Shown: in pieces, positions 26,184 through 34,280 of the stretch | Layout of the letters: every line of letters begins with the position of its first letter | How positions within the stretch are numbered: position 1 is the first letter of the stretch | Assembly: GCF_038900055.1 (NCBI RefSeq) | Contig: NZ_JBBMQM010000001.1 | Location: forward strand, 3,596,001-3,660,000 | Origin: Henriciella sp. AS95 | GTDB lineage: Bacteria > Pseudomonadota > Alphaproteobacteria > Caulobacterales > Hyphomonadaceae | Direction: 5' to 3' | DNA length: 64,000 nucleotides | Notes under the pieces: generated by a model | Databases searched by the model: none | The model's input: only the letters and a program-made list of their open reading frames with translations | What the model was told of the DNA's origin: nothing | Made by a program: the position numbers and the translations under genes

Positions 26184-27133
26184 TAGAAACGCTCCAGTGA
26201 GAAATAGGCCAGCGCGTGCAGGAAGAGCGGCGCGGTGAACATCAGGCTGTCGAGACGGTCGAGGGCGCCGCCATGGCCAGGCAGGAGCTGGCTGGTATCC
26301 TTGACGCCGAGGTCACGCTTGATGGCGGACATGGTGATGTCGCCAAAGAAGCCGGCCACCGGCAGGACGAGGCCAACCATCACGCTCGGCCAGAAGGTGA
26401 GCGGCGTGAAGTATGGCGCGAGCAGCACAAAGATGAGCGTGGTCGTCAGGAAGCCGCCAATCGCGCCTTCCCATGTCTTGTTGGGTGAGACTTTCGGGCT
26501 GATCTTGTGGCGTCCGAACAGCTTGCCCCAGCAATACTGGGCGACGTCGTTAAACTGGGTCACGAAGATCAGGAAAAAGACGAGCCCGGCCGGGCCAGCC
26601 TCAGGCACTTCCTCAAGCGGGGTGCGCATCAGGAAGGCGACGTGGCCGAGGTTGAAGACGCAGACGATGATGCCCCATTGCATGATGCCGGCGGTCGCGA
26701 GGAATCCTTCGGTGCGGCCGAAAAAGGCCATGAGCATGGCCGTCGCGAGGAAAATGTAGACCGGCGGGATTACCAGGAAATAGGCGAAATTGTCGACCCA
26801 GACGGCCCAATAGGTGATCAGCACGCTCATATACACGAAGAGCACGACGAGCCGGTCTTCCTTGCGGGTCGGCGCGAGCGTGATGAACTCCCGCAGCGCG
26901 ATGAAGCTGATGAAGGCGAAGAGGATGGTGAAGGCCTGCCAGCCGAGCAGCAGCGCGCCGCCGACGAGGCCGCAGATCACCCACCAGCTCTTCATGCGGG
27001 GGCCGAGATCATCGGCAGCGCCGGGCTTTACCTTCGGCAGGATGATCGCGGCCAGCGAGCCGGCGACAAGCAATCCCAGAAGCGCTGCAAATCCGAAAAG
27101 AAGCGGAAGAGGTTGCGCTGAAATCCAATCCAT
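26183..27133 (-). CDS. cdsA: phosphatidate cytidylyltransferase (CdsA-like)
   Basis: 316 residues with about eight membrane segments. The C-terminal signature S-x-x-K-R-x4-K-D-x-S-x2-L-P-G-H-G-G-x-x-D-R-x-D is seen in SAIKRDLGVKDTSQLL followed by PGHGGALDRLDSLMF; SPNKTWEGAIGGFL is the second conserved block. It makes CDP-diacylglycerol from phosphatidic acid and CTP in the inner membrane. First gene of the minus-strand phospholipid operon. It may be a second copy, because a housekeeping cdsA usually sits near rseP or bamA. Confidence 0.92.
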   Translation of the reverse strand: MDWISAQPLPLLFGFAALLGLLVAGSLAAIILPKVKPGAADDLGPRMKSWWVICGLVGGALLLGWQAFTILFAFISFIALREFITLAPTRKEDRLVVLFVYMSVLITYWAVWVDNFAYFLVIPPVYIFLATAMLMAFFGRTEGFLATAGIMQWGIIVCVFNLGHVAFLMRTPLEEVPEAGPAGLVFFLIFVTQFNDVAQYCWGKLFGRHKISPKVSPNKTWEGAIGGFLTTTLIFVLLAPYFTPLTFWPSVMVGLVLPVAGFFGDITMSAIKRDLGVKDTSQLLPGHGGALDRLDSLMFTAPLFLHALAYFSLERF

Positions 27134-27183
27134 GGTCTAAGCCTTTTCGATATGTGAGCGTTTACTCACGTTGGAGGCTTTTG

Positions 27184-27609
27184 ATGCAAACAGGATCTAT
27201 TGTCAACAGGATTCTCAATCACACAGTGACCCATGTCGCAGGCGCGTTTCTCGCCATGGGCAGCTGGGCGGTGTTCGCCAATAGCGCTCACCCGCTGCCT
27301 GATATGCTGCTCGCCGGGCTGGTCCAGGGCACGCTGTCGGGGCTGATCACACTGGTCATGAAGAAGTGCCTTGAGGCGTTATCATCACAGTTTGCGCGCG
27401 CGGCGCCCGCCCTCACCATCCTCGCGCCGCCGCTGATTGTGTGTACCGTTTCAACCGCGGTTCTGATCGGCACGCATGCCCTGGCCGGGACGCCTGAAAT
27501 CCTTGCCACGATTGCCGTTCCGGCGAGCGTCGCTCTCACTTATGCCATCATTTATTCCTATAGTCTCTGGCATCAGCGAAAGGCTAAAGGGGAAAAGGTC
27601 CTCGCATGA
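27184..27609 (+). CDS. hypothetical multi-pass membrane protein
   Basis: 141 residues from ATG 27184 (GGAGG about 10 bases upstream). Four hydrophobic segments (THVAGAFLAMGSWAVFANSA; MLLAGLVQGTLSGLITLVM; LTILAPPLIVCTVSTAVLIG; TIAVPASVALTYAIIYSYSL). It is divergent from the cdsA-like gene and overlaps the next CDP-alcohol transferase by ATGA, so it is coupled to lipid-head-group synthesis. No family recognised. Confidence 0.75.
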   Translation: MQTGSIVNRILNHTVTHVAGAFLAMGSWAVFANSAHPLPDMLLAGLVQGTLSGLITLVMKKCLEALSSQFARAAPALTILAPPLIVCTVSTAVLIGTHALAGTPEILATIAVPASVALTYAIIYSYSLWHQRKAKGEKVLA

Positions 27610-28253
27610 GCAACGAACTTCTCGATATTCGCCGGCCGATCCGCTCGCGCAGTTCGGCCTGGGCCACGAAAAGCGCCAAATTCCTGGCGGCTAGGGGCAT
27701 CCAGCCGAACCAGATTTCCGTCGCGAGCATGGCGTTCGCCGCTGTCGGCGCGATGGCCTTTCTCCTGGTGCCGCATGTCACCGGCTTCCTTCGGGTCTTT
27801 GCACTCCTGGTTGCGATTGGCGGGATACAGGGCCGGCTTCTCTGCAACCTGTTCGACGGTATGGTCGCGGTCGAGCATGGCGCTGGCGGACCGGATGGTC
27901 CGTTCTGGAACGAATTTCCCGACCGGGTGTCGGACTTTCTCCTCCTGGCGGCGGCGGGTATTGCCTGCGACATGATCTGGGTTGGCCTCATGGCTGGCGC
28001 GCTGGCGATCTTCGTTGCCTATGTGCGCGAGCTTGGACGCGCCAACGCTCTGCCGGCCGACTATGGCGGCCCCATGGCCAAGCAGCACCGCATGGGCGTC
28101 CTGACCTTTGCAGCGGCTGTGTGCCTGTTCGAGCCGCTGTGGGGCGCAGGCACATTTGCGCTGAAAGCAGCCCTCATCATCATCACGCTTGGCTGTGCGC
28201 TGACCATCTATCTTCGCTCAAAGCGGCTTATCGAGGGGCTGAGAGCGCAATAA
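27606..28253 (+). CDS. CDP-alcohol phosphatidyltransferase with variant motif
   Basis: 215 residues with membrane segments. The catalytic region reads RLLCNLFDGMVAVEHGAGGP and GPFWNEFPDRVSD: relative to D1-x2-D2-G-x2-A-R-x8-G-x3-D3-x3-D4, D1 and D3 are Asn, the Arg is Val, and D2 and D4 remain. Proteins with DGMVAVE occur as a separate subfamily, so this may be a real variant rather than decay. Translationally coupled to the membrane protein before it. Confidence 0.85.
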   Translation: MSNELLDIRRPIRSRSSAWATKSAKFLAARGIQPNQISVASMAFAAVGAMAFLLVPHVTGFLRVFALLVAIGGIQGRLLCNLFDGMVAVEHGAGGPDGPFWNEFPDRVSDFLLLAAAGIACDMIWVGLMAGALAIFVAYVRELGRANALPADYGGPMAKQHRMGVLTFAAAVCLFEPLWGAGTFALKAALIIITLGCALTIYLRSKRLIEGLRAQ

Positions 28254-28338
28254 GGTCGCAACCTCCAGACTTGCCAAGCTTGCCGGGACCGTGTTGGAAA
28301 TCTCGCAACACTTGAATGTAGCGAACTAGGAGGAACTC

Positions 28339-29256
28339 ATGGGCGTTTTGGATGGAAAAGTCGTACTGGTCACGGGCGGCGGCAATGGCATTGGCAAGGA
28401 ATGTGCGCTGCTGGCCGCAAAGGCGGGCGCGAAGGTTGTCGTGAACGATCTCGGCGGCACGCTTTCAGGCGAGGACGCTGGCGACGCTGGCCCGGCCGAG
28501 AAAGTGGCGCAGGAAATCCGCGCGGCTGGCGGCGAAGCGGTCTCGAACTCTGACAGCGTGACCGACTACAAGGCGGTTGAAGGCATGGTCGAGCAGGCCA
28601 AGGACGAGTTTGGTGGGCTGCACGCCATCATGAACCCGGCCGGGATCCTGCGCGATGGCATGTTCCACAAGATGTCGGAAGAAGACTGGAAGGCCGTCAT
28701 CGACGTCCACCTGCATGGCACGTTCAACGTCACCCGCGCCTCGATCAACGAATTCCGCGACCAGGAAGACGGCGCATATGTGCTGTTCACATCCACGACC
28801 GGCCTGATCGGCAATATCGGCCAGGCGAACTATGGCGCGGCAAAGCTCGGCATCGCCAGCCTGTCGCACATCATCGCGATGGAAGGCGAGCGCAAGAATG
28901 TCCGCTCCAATGTCATCGCGCCGTTCGCCTGGACCCGCATGATCGCGTCCATCCCGGTGAAGGATGAGGCGGGCAAGGAACGCGTCGAGCGGATGAAGAA
29001 TGGCATGCGCGCCGACCAGGTGGCGCAGTTTGCTGTGGCCCTCTGTGCCGATGGCGCAAAGTCCACCAGCGGCCAGATTTTCTCGGTTCGCGGCAATGAA
29101 GTCATCCTGTTCAGCCAGCCGCGCCCGGTGAAATCGGTCGCCCGTCTGGAAGGCTGGACGCCTGAGACGCTGATCGAACAGGGCCTGCCAAGTATGGAAG
29201 GCAGCTTTACAGACCTCGGCCCGACGACGACAGTGTTTCCGTACGAACCGATCTAG
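28339..29256 (+). CDS. SDR oxidoreductase of the MFE-2/hydroxyacyl-CoA dehydrogenase type
   Basis: 305 residues. GGAGGAA precedes the ATG. VTGGGNGIGKECALLAAKAG, VVVNDLGGTLSGED (acidic residue for NAD after strand 2), the catalytic Ser in TSTTGLIGNIG and YGAAKLG. The VNDLGG motif and a C-terminal extension after the core are those of the peroxisomal-type multifunctional enzyme 3-hydroxyacyl-CoA dehydrogenase branch, suggesting a fatty- or bile-acid-like CoA substrate. Likely cytosolic. Confidence 0.9.
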   Translation: MGVLDGKVVLVTGGGNGIGKECALLAAKAGAKVVVNDLGGTLSGEDAGDAGPAEKVAQEIRAAGGEAVSNSDSVTDYKAVEGMVEQAKDEFGGLHAIMNPAGILRDGMFHKMSEEDWKAVIDVHLHGTFNVTRASINEFRDQEDGAYVLFTSTTGLIGNIGQANYGAAKLGIASLSHIIAMEGERKNVRSNVIAPFAWTRMIASIPVKDEAGKERVERMKNGMRADQVAQFAVALCADGAKSTSGQIFSVRGNEVILFSQPRPVKSVARLEGWTPETLIEQGLPSMEGSFTDLGPTTTVFPYEPI

Positions 29257-29269
29257 GGACACTTAATGC

Positions 29270-30718
29270 ATGCAGGGTGAAACCGCCCCGACCAGTGAAG
29301 TCCCCATCCTGAAGGAGTGTATTCTTCGGGATGGGGAAGAATTTTGCCGGACGGTTTCGCCCGATGGGGCTGAAAACGAAGCGGTGGCGCAGATGGATTA
29401 TCTCGCCTTTGCCCGCCCCTTTCTCGATGACCCGGTCGGCTGGACGAATGAGCATTTGCTCAATCTCGATATCCTTGTGCCGCTCAGCATTCAGGTCGGC
29501 AGCATCATCGCGGCCCTGATCGTCGGCGCCCTTCTGGCCCCCCCGATCAGAAAGCAGGTTCTCGCGCTGATCGGCAAGCTGCCGGACAATATCGCCCGGA
29601 ATGTCGAAGAGGCCGCGCCGACGCTGGTGCGTCCGGCGCTCTGGGCGCTGTTCATCTATATCGCGCTGACGATTCTCGCCGCCGTGGGTCAGGAAAGCGC
29701 GCTGGTGCGGATTGCATCTTCGCTGGCGCTGGCCTGGCTACTCATCCGGATTGTGACAACCTTCCTGCCGGATGCCGTCCGCAAACCGCTGGAATGGACG
29801 ATCTGGATCTTCGCGGTGTTCTACGCTTTCGGCGTGCTGGACGAGGTCATCGACTGGCTGTCGAATGTTGGCCCGCCCTATGCCGGTGGCCGGATCAGCC
29901 CGGTCTTCATTGTGCAGGCCATCGCGACAGCGGCGTTCTTCCTGTTCGTTGCGAACTGGATTGCGTCGCGCCTGAAGAGACGCGTGCATGCCCTGCCCCG
30001 CGTCGAGCCATCGCTGCGTATCCTCATGTCGAATGCGATGCAGATCGGCCTGTTCTTCGGGGCGGCTCTGCTGACGCTGGCGGGCCTCGGCATTCCGCTT
30101 TCGGGGCTTGCGGTGCTGGGCGGCGCGATCGGTGTCGGCCTCGGCTTTGGCATGCAGCAGATCGTGGCGAACTTCATTTCCGGCGTGATCCTGCTGACCG
30201 ACCGCTCCATCAAACCGAATGATGTGATCGAGGTGGATGACACCTACGGCGTCGTGAAATCGCTGGGCCTTCGCTATGCCTCCGTGATCACGCGGGACGG
30301 CAAGGAACACCTGATCCCGAACGAGATGCTGATCACCGACAAGGTGGTGAACTGGTCGTATTCCAACAAGGAAGTGCGGGTGAAGAAGAGCCTGCGCATC
30401 GAGTATGAGACAGACCTTCGTCAGGCTGTCGATCTTGTTGTCGAGGGCGCCAAGGCGACACCGCGCGTGCTGCATTCACCGGCGCCGGTCTGCCTCGTCA
30501 TGGAATTCGGCGATGAGGCCATCGAGCTTGAGGCCCGCTTCTGGATCAATGACCCCGAGAATGGCGTGGCAAATATCGCCTCGCAGGTGATGCTGAGCAT
30601 CTGGGACCGGTTCCGCGAGGCCGGGATCGATGTGCCGCTGCGCCATCAGGACATTCTGGTCAGCCCGGGATCGACGCTGCAGGTCGAGATGGTGCGGCCA
30701 AAGAAAAAAGACGATTGA
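29270..30718 (+). CDS. MscS-family mechanosensitive channel
   Basis: 482 residues with a long N-terminal membrane part and the MscS core: VLGGAIGVGLGFGMQQIVANF (pore helix TM3 with Gly pattern), FISGVILLTDRSIKPNDVIEV, and the beta domain with DGKEHLIPNEMLITDKVVNWS. It opens on membrane tension to release osmolytes. The region before residue about 60 is polar, so translation could start later (MDYLAFARPF, codon 42), but ATG 29270 is kept. Confidence 0.92.
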   Translation: MQGETAPTSEVPILKECILRDGEEFCRTVSPDGAENEAVAQMDYLAFARPFLDDPVGWTNEHLLNLDILVPLSIQVGSIIAALIVGALLAPPIRKQVLALIGKLPDNIARNVEEAAPTLVRPALWALFIYIALTILAAVGQESALVRIASSLALAWLLIRIVTTFLPDAVRKPLEWTIWIFAVFYAFGVLDEVIDWLSNVGPPYAGGRISPVFIVQAIATAAFFLFVANWIASRLKRRVHALPRVEPSLRILMSNAMQIGLFFGAALLTLAGLGIPLSGLAVLGGAIGVGLGFGMQQIVANFISGVILLTDRSIKPNDVIEVDDTYGVVKSLGLRYASVITRDGKEHLIPNEMLITDKVVNWSYSNKEVRVKKSLRIEYETDLRQAVDLVVEGAKATPRVLHSPAPVCLVMEFGDEAIELEARFWINDPENGVANIASQVMLSIWDRFREAGIDVPLRHQDILVSPGSTLQVEMVRPKKKDD

Positions 30719-30811
30719 TGCACGCTGCGAATAAGTGATGTCCGGCGCGGGCTCTGGATCAATGGCGGCGCTTAGCCATTTTACTGCCAGACACAACGCA
30801 TGGAGGTCGCA

Positions 30812-31507
30812 ATGATTGATATCCGCAGATTCAGTAAACTCGGCACCTTCCAGAATGAATGGCTGGATGCCCACTACCACTTTTCCTTTTCGCACTATTA
30901 CGACCCGTCCCGCATGGGTCACGGCAAGCTTCGCGTCTGGAATGATGACAGGATCCGCGCCCAGACCGGCTTTCCGCCGCATGGTCACCGCGACATGGAA
31001 ATCATCACCTATGTTCGCAACGGCGCGATCACGCATGAGGACTCGCTCGGCAATAAGGGCCGTACCGAGGCCGGCGACGTGCAGGTGATGAGCGCAGGCT
31101 CGGGCGTTCAGCATTCCGAATGGAATGCCGAAAGCGACGAGACAACGCTGTTCCAGATCTGGATCGAGCCGGCTGTCGCTGGCGGCGCGCCAGGCTGGGG
31201 CGCCCGCAAATTCCCAAAAGGCGACCGGTCCGGTCAATGGGCCGTCCTCGCCAGCGGGGATGAGCGCGATGATGCCCTGCCGATCCGGCAGAATGCCAAA
31301 GTGCTCGGCGCAACGCTTAAAGCGGGCGAAACGCTGGAATACACCGTTCCGGCGGGCCGCTATGGCTATTTCGTGCTGGCCGATGGCTCGGTGGAGCTGA
31401 ACGGCGAGACGCTGAACGCCCGGGACGGAGCGGCCGTCACCGGCGCCGAAACGCTCAGCTTCAAGGGCTTGGCAGACGCTGAGATCGTCTTCGTCGACAC
31501 AGTCTAG
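30812..31507 (+). CDS. pirin-family protein
   Basis: 231 residues from ATG 30812 (GGAGG 6 bases upstream). A double-cupin protein. The N-terminal metal site is in FPPHGHRDMEIITYVRNGAI with a further His in THEDSLGN and the EWNAE region. Members act as quercetin 2,3-dioxygenases or redox-linked regulators; the role here is not known. Alone in its unit. Confidence 0.92.
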   Translation: MIDIRRFSKLGTFQNEWLDAHYHFSFSHYYDPSRMGHGKLRVWNDDRIRAQTGFPPHGHRDMEIITYVRNGAITHEDSLGNKGRTEAGDVQVMSAGSGVQHSEWNAESDETTLFQIWIEPAVAGGAPGWGARKFPKGDRSGQWAVLASGDERDDALPIRQNAKVLGATLKAGETLEYTVPAGRYGYFVLADGSVELNGETLNARDGAAVTGAETLSFKGLADAEIVFVDTV

Positions 31508-31551
31508 GCGTCTTCACTGCCGGTTAAGACGGGTCGTGGCACTCTCACGCC

Positions 31552-31728
31552 ATGACCCGTCTTCTTGCCGTTTCGGCTCTCCTCGCCGCCTCTCTTGCCC
31601 TCAGTGGATGCATTGTCAGAACCGCCGTCGGCGTTGCCGGCGATGTCGCTGAAGGGGCCGTCAATGTGACCGGCGCTGCCGTTGGGGCGGTGATCCCTGA
31701 TGGCGACGATGACAAGGACAAGGACTGA
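31552..31728 (+). CDS. 58-residue lipoprotein
   Basis: A small gene: ATG 31552 to TGA 31728. MTRLLAVSALLAASLALSGC is a clean lipoprotein signal (L-S-G-C); the mature peptide IVRTAVGVAGDVAEGAVN... ends with an acidic Lys/Asp tail (DGDDDKDKD). Such tiny alphaproteobacterial lipoproteins resemble NF-type small hypothetical families. No clear ribosome site stronger than the spacer TCACGCC, so start confidence is moderate. It lies 45 bases downstream of the pirin gene. Confidence 0.6.
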   Translation: MTRLLAVSALLAASLALSGCIVRTAVGVAGDVAEGAVNVTGAAVGAVIPDGDDDKDKD

Positions 31729-31831
31729 GGCCAAAGCGCCTGCGCTGGCATCACGTCTCTGCGAGCAGATGCAACCGCGCTTTCACATGCCGCGTTTCTA
31801 ATGGTATATTTCCCCTATCAGGAGGATTACC

Positions 31832-32305
31832 ATGAGAAAGCTAATCATCGCGCTTGCCGCCGCATCGCTGGCACCACTGGCCCAAGCCGCTGAGATCAGT
31901 GTTGGCTATTCCGACGAGTTTCAGGAGAAGCTGACCGACGATTATGGTGCCCGCGAAGGCGAGAAGCTGGTTTCCGACATTCGCGAAGACATCGAACACG
32001 CGTTCAACAAGGCCGGTATCGACCCGGCGAAAGTGACCGTCACGATTGTCGACGCCAAGCCGAACCGCCCGACCATGAAACAGATGACCGACCAACCTGG
32101 ACTGGACATGCTGCGTTCCAAGTCGATTGGCGGCATGAAGCTGGTCGGCACGGCCTATGACGCGTCCGGCACGGTGCTCGGCGAGGTTGAGTATGACTGG
32201 TACGAGAGCGATATTCGCCAGGTTTACGCGGCCGGTGTCTGGCAGGATGCCAATCGCGCATCGCGCAACTTTGCCAGGCGCTTGGCAGAGCAGATTTCCA
32301 ACTAG
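31832..32305 (+). CDS. hypothetical secreted protein
   Basis: 157 residues with signal peptide MRKLIIALAAASLAPLA-QAA and AGGAGG 6 bases before ATG 31832. The mature part has alternating charged/hydrophobic segments (YGAREGEKLVSDIREDIEHA; VTVTIVDAKPNRPTMKQM; GTAYDASGTVLGEVEYDWYES) like a small alpha/beta periplasmic protein. Not recognised. The last 4 bases overlap the convergent queD. Confidence 0.75.
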   Translation: MRKLIIALAAASLAPLAQAAEISVGYSDEFQEKLTDDYGAREGEKLVSDIREDIEHAFNKAGIDPAKVTVTIVDAKPNRPTMKQMTDQPGLDMLRSKSIGGMKLVGTAYDASGTVLGEVEYDWYESDIRQVYAAGVWQDANRASRNFARRLAEQISN

Positions 32306-32745
32306 CCGCGAAGCTCCAGCGAGCAGCTTTCATTCAATGACGGCCTTGCCAGTGTCACTTTCGAGAGGCCTGGCAGGGCCGTTTTCAGTTCATTGGCAAC
32401 CCAGAGGCAAATCCGCTCCAGTGTCGGCACGGACAGGCCCTCGATATCGTTGAGGAGCATATGGTCGAGCAGGCCTGCGACGCGATTAAGCTCCGCCGTG
32501 AGGTGGCTGAAATCCTCAACCCATTCCTCGCCCGGTTTAACCGTCCCGCGCACGCTCGCTTCCAGCCGGAAGCTGTGACCATGCAGGTTACGGTATGGAT
32601 GGCCCTCGGGCTTTCCGCCCATGAAGTGGGCTGCCTCGAAGGTCACCGCCTTCGAGATCTCGAACACTTCGCCTGACGGGCTCAGGGCAGCCCGATCAGT
32701 TTGTGGGTTTGTAAGCTCAGTCGCCATTTTGGGTGCTTCATGCAA
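32302..32745 (-). CDS. queD: 6-carboxytetrahydropterin synthase family protein (QueD-like)
   Basis: 147 residues (an internal ATG at 32727 is an alternative start). Zinc ligands H in FEAAHF and H-G-H in RNLHGHSFRLE, the D-x-H relay in LLDHMLLND, and the terminal N-E-S-C-S-L-E are all there. But the catalytic Cys two residues before the R-N-L-H-G-H (E. coli H-K-C-G-R-L-H-G-H) is Tyr (GHPYRNLHGH). It is the third gene of queC-queE-queD, overlapping queE, in the 7-deazaguanine (queuosine) pathway that turns dihydroneopterin triphosphate into carboxytetrahydropterin. Confidence 0.9.
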   Translation of the reverse strand: MHEAPKMATELTNPQTDRAALSPSGEVFEISKAVTFEAAHFMGGKPEGHPYRNLHGHSFRLEASVRGTVKPGEEWVEDFSHLTAELNRVAGLLDHMLLNDIEGLSVPTLERICLWVANELKTALPGLSKVTLARPSLNESCSLELRG

Positions 32746-33335
32746 TAGGCCGCTGCGGCCTGAATATTGTCGGCCTGCCTGTTATCATCTTTGGGCTGCA
32801 GGAAAAAGTGCTCGAACTGCAGTGTTTCAAAGCGTTCAGGCTGCGCCTCTGCTTCGGTCTGCGGGTAGACGAGCTTCAATTCGTTACCCGTCTTCTGGAC
32901 AATGGCGGCATTCGCCTTTGGTGACACGCATATCCAGTCAAGCGCGCTGGGCGCCTCGAGCGTGCCATTCGTCTCTACGCCGACCTTGAAACCCGCCCCG
33001 TGAAGCGCATCGATCAGCGGGGTGTCGAGCTGCAGGAGTGGCTCACCGCCGGTACAGACGACATAAGCCTCCTGTCCAGCGACGCGCCCATCGGCCTGCC
33101 ACAGCGCGCGGATATGATCGACGAGCGCCTCGGGGCCGCGAAACTTGCCGCCATTCTCGCCGTCCGTCCCGACAAAGTCCGTGTCGCAGAACTGGCAGAT
33201 GGCGCTCGTGCGGTCACGCTCAAGCCCGCTCCAGAGGTTACAGCCGGCAAAGCGCAGGAAGACAGCGGCGCGACCGGTCTGCGCGCCTTCTCCCTGCAAG
33301 GTCACATAGGCTTCCTTGACCGAATAGGTCTTCAC
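32682..33335 (-). CDS. queE: 7-carboxy-7-deazaguanine synthase
   Basis: Radical-SAM enzyme converting carboxytetrahydropterin to CDG. The expanded cluster motif is [26 protein letters not shown] (C-x14-C-x2-C), and G-G-E-P is in [15 protein letters not shown] prefer GTG 33335 (217 residues, [17 protein letters not shown]) because AGGAG lies 9-12 bases upstream and the codon overlaps the queC stop (GTGA), giving coupling. A longer GTG 33353 has no ribosome site. Confidence 0.94.
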   Translation of the reverse strand: MKTYSVKEAYVTLQGEGAQTGRAAVFLRFAGCNLWSGLERDRTSAICQFCDTDFVGTDGENGGKFRGPEALVDHIRALWQADGRVAGQEAYVVCTGGEPLLQLDTPLIDALHGAGFKVGVETNGTLEAPSALDWICVSPKANAAIVQKTGNELKLVYPQTEAEAQPERFETLQFEHFFLQPKDDNRQADNIQAAAAYCMKHPKWRLSLQTHKLIGLP

Positions 33336-34039
33336 TGGAAGCGCTCCTGCCACTTCCTGTAGCCAGAGGCGCGCAGCTCACAGGCCGGGCATTTGCCACA
33401 GCCATAGCCCCAGTCATGCTTGCGGCCGCGCTCGCCGAGATAGCAGGTGTGGCTGTCATCCACGATGATATCGACCAGGGCCTGGCCGCCAAGATCCTTG
33501 GCGAGCTGCCAGGTCTCTGCCTTGTCGAGCCACATCAGCGGGGTCTCGATGGTGATGGTCTTGTCCATGCCGAGCGCGAGCGCTTTCTGTTGCGCGTCGA
33601 TCGTATCGCGGCGGCAGTCGGGATAGCCCGAATAGTCCGTCTCGCACATGCCGCCGATCAGGACGCTGATCCCCCGGCGCCAGCCGAGCGCGGCCGCCAT
33701 CGTCAGAAAGATCAGATTGCGACCCGGTACAAAGGTCGACGGCAGGCCATTCTCGCCCTCTGTGATGGCATCCTCGCGCGTGAGGGCGGTATCGCTGATC
33801 TCGCCGAGAACGCCGAGGTCAATCATGTGATCATCGCCCAGCCGGTCACTCCATTGGGGAAACTGCCTGCGAATGGCGCTCAGCACATTCTGCCGCGCCT
33901 CGAGCTCAACCTTGTGGCGCTGACCGTAGTCGAAGCCCAGCGTCTCGACGTGGCGGAAACGCTTGAGGGCCGACGCAAGGCACGTCGTGGAATCCTGGCC
34001 ACCAGAGAAAAGAACGAGAGCTGACGTCGGCTTATTCAT
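33332..34039 (-). CDS. queC: 7-cyano-7-deazaguanine synthase
   Basis: About 235 residues from ATG 34039 ([20 protein letters not shown]); an earlier in-frame ATG at 34108 only adds low-similarity residues. PP-loop [17 protein letters not shown] and the C-terminal zinc cysteines ([17 protein letters not shown]) are diagnostic. It makes preQ0 from CDG with ATP and ammonia. First gene of the que operon; no preQ1 riboswitch was recognised upstream. Confidence 0.95.
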   Translation of the reverse strand: MNKPTSALVLFSGGQDSTTCLASALKRFRHVETLGFDYGQRHKVELEARQNVLSAIRRQFPQWSDRLGDDHMIDLGVLGEISDTALTREDAITEGENGLPSTFVPGRNLIFLTMAAALGWRRGISVLIGGMCETDYSGYPDCRRDTIDAQQKALALGMDKTITIETPLMWLDKAETWQLAKDLGGQALVDIIVDDSHTCYLGERGRKHDWGYGCGKCPACELRASGYRKWQERFQ

Positions 34040-34280
34040 AGGCGCGCCACTACCACTGGTCCTTGATACAACAAAGCGAAACCTTCCGTTACGGCAGTCA
34101 CGCGTCACCCAAAAAACACGTCACCGGACCAACTCTCCTTATGCGCGAGAAGCCATTGACAAATTGTCACGTCTGCCGCTGAGATGGTCTTTGAGGCATT
34201 CCCGGAAAACACGGGAAGCCCATGAGGAAACGCAAATAGTCGAGCAAAAACAACACAAGCTCGACACGGGAGGAGACACA

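Noticed and set aside
33963-34280. N-terminal extension of the TonB receptor
   Set aside because: The frame is open upstream, but the ribosome site and signal peptide both point to ATG 34281; the upstream part overlaps queC on the other strand.
34040-34280. preQ1 riboswitch upstream of queC
   Set aside because: No aptamer-like hairpin plus A-rich tail was found on the minus strand.
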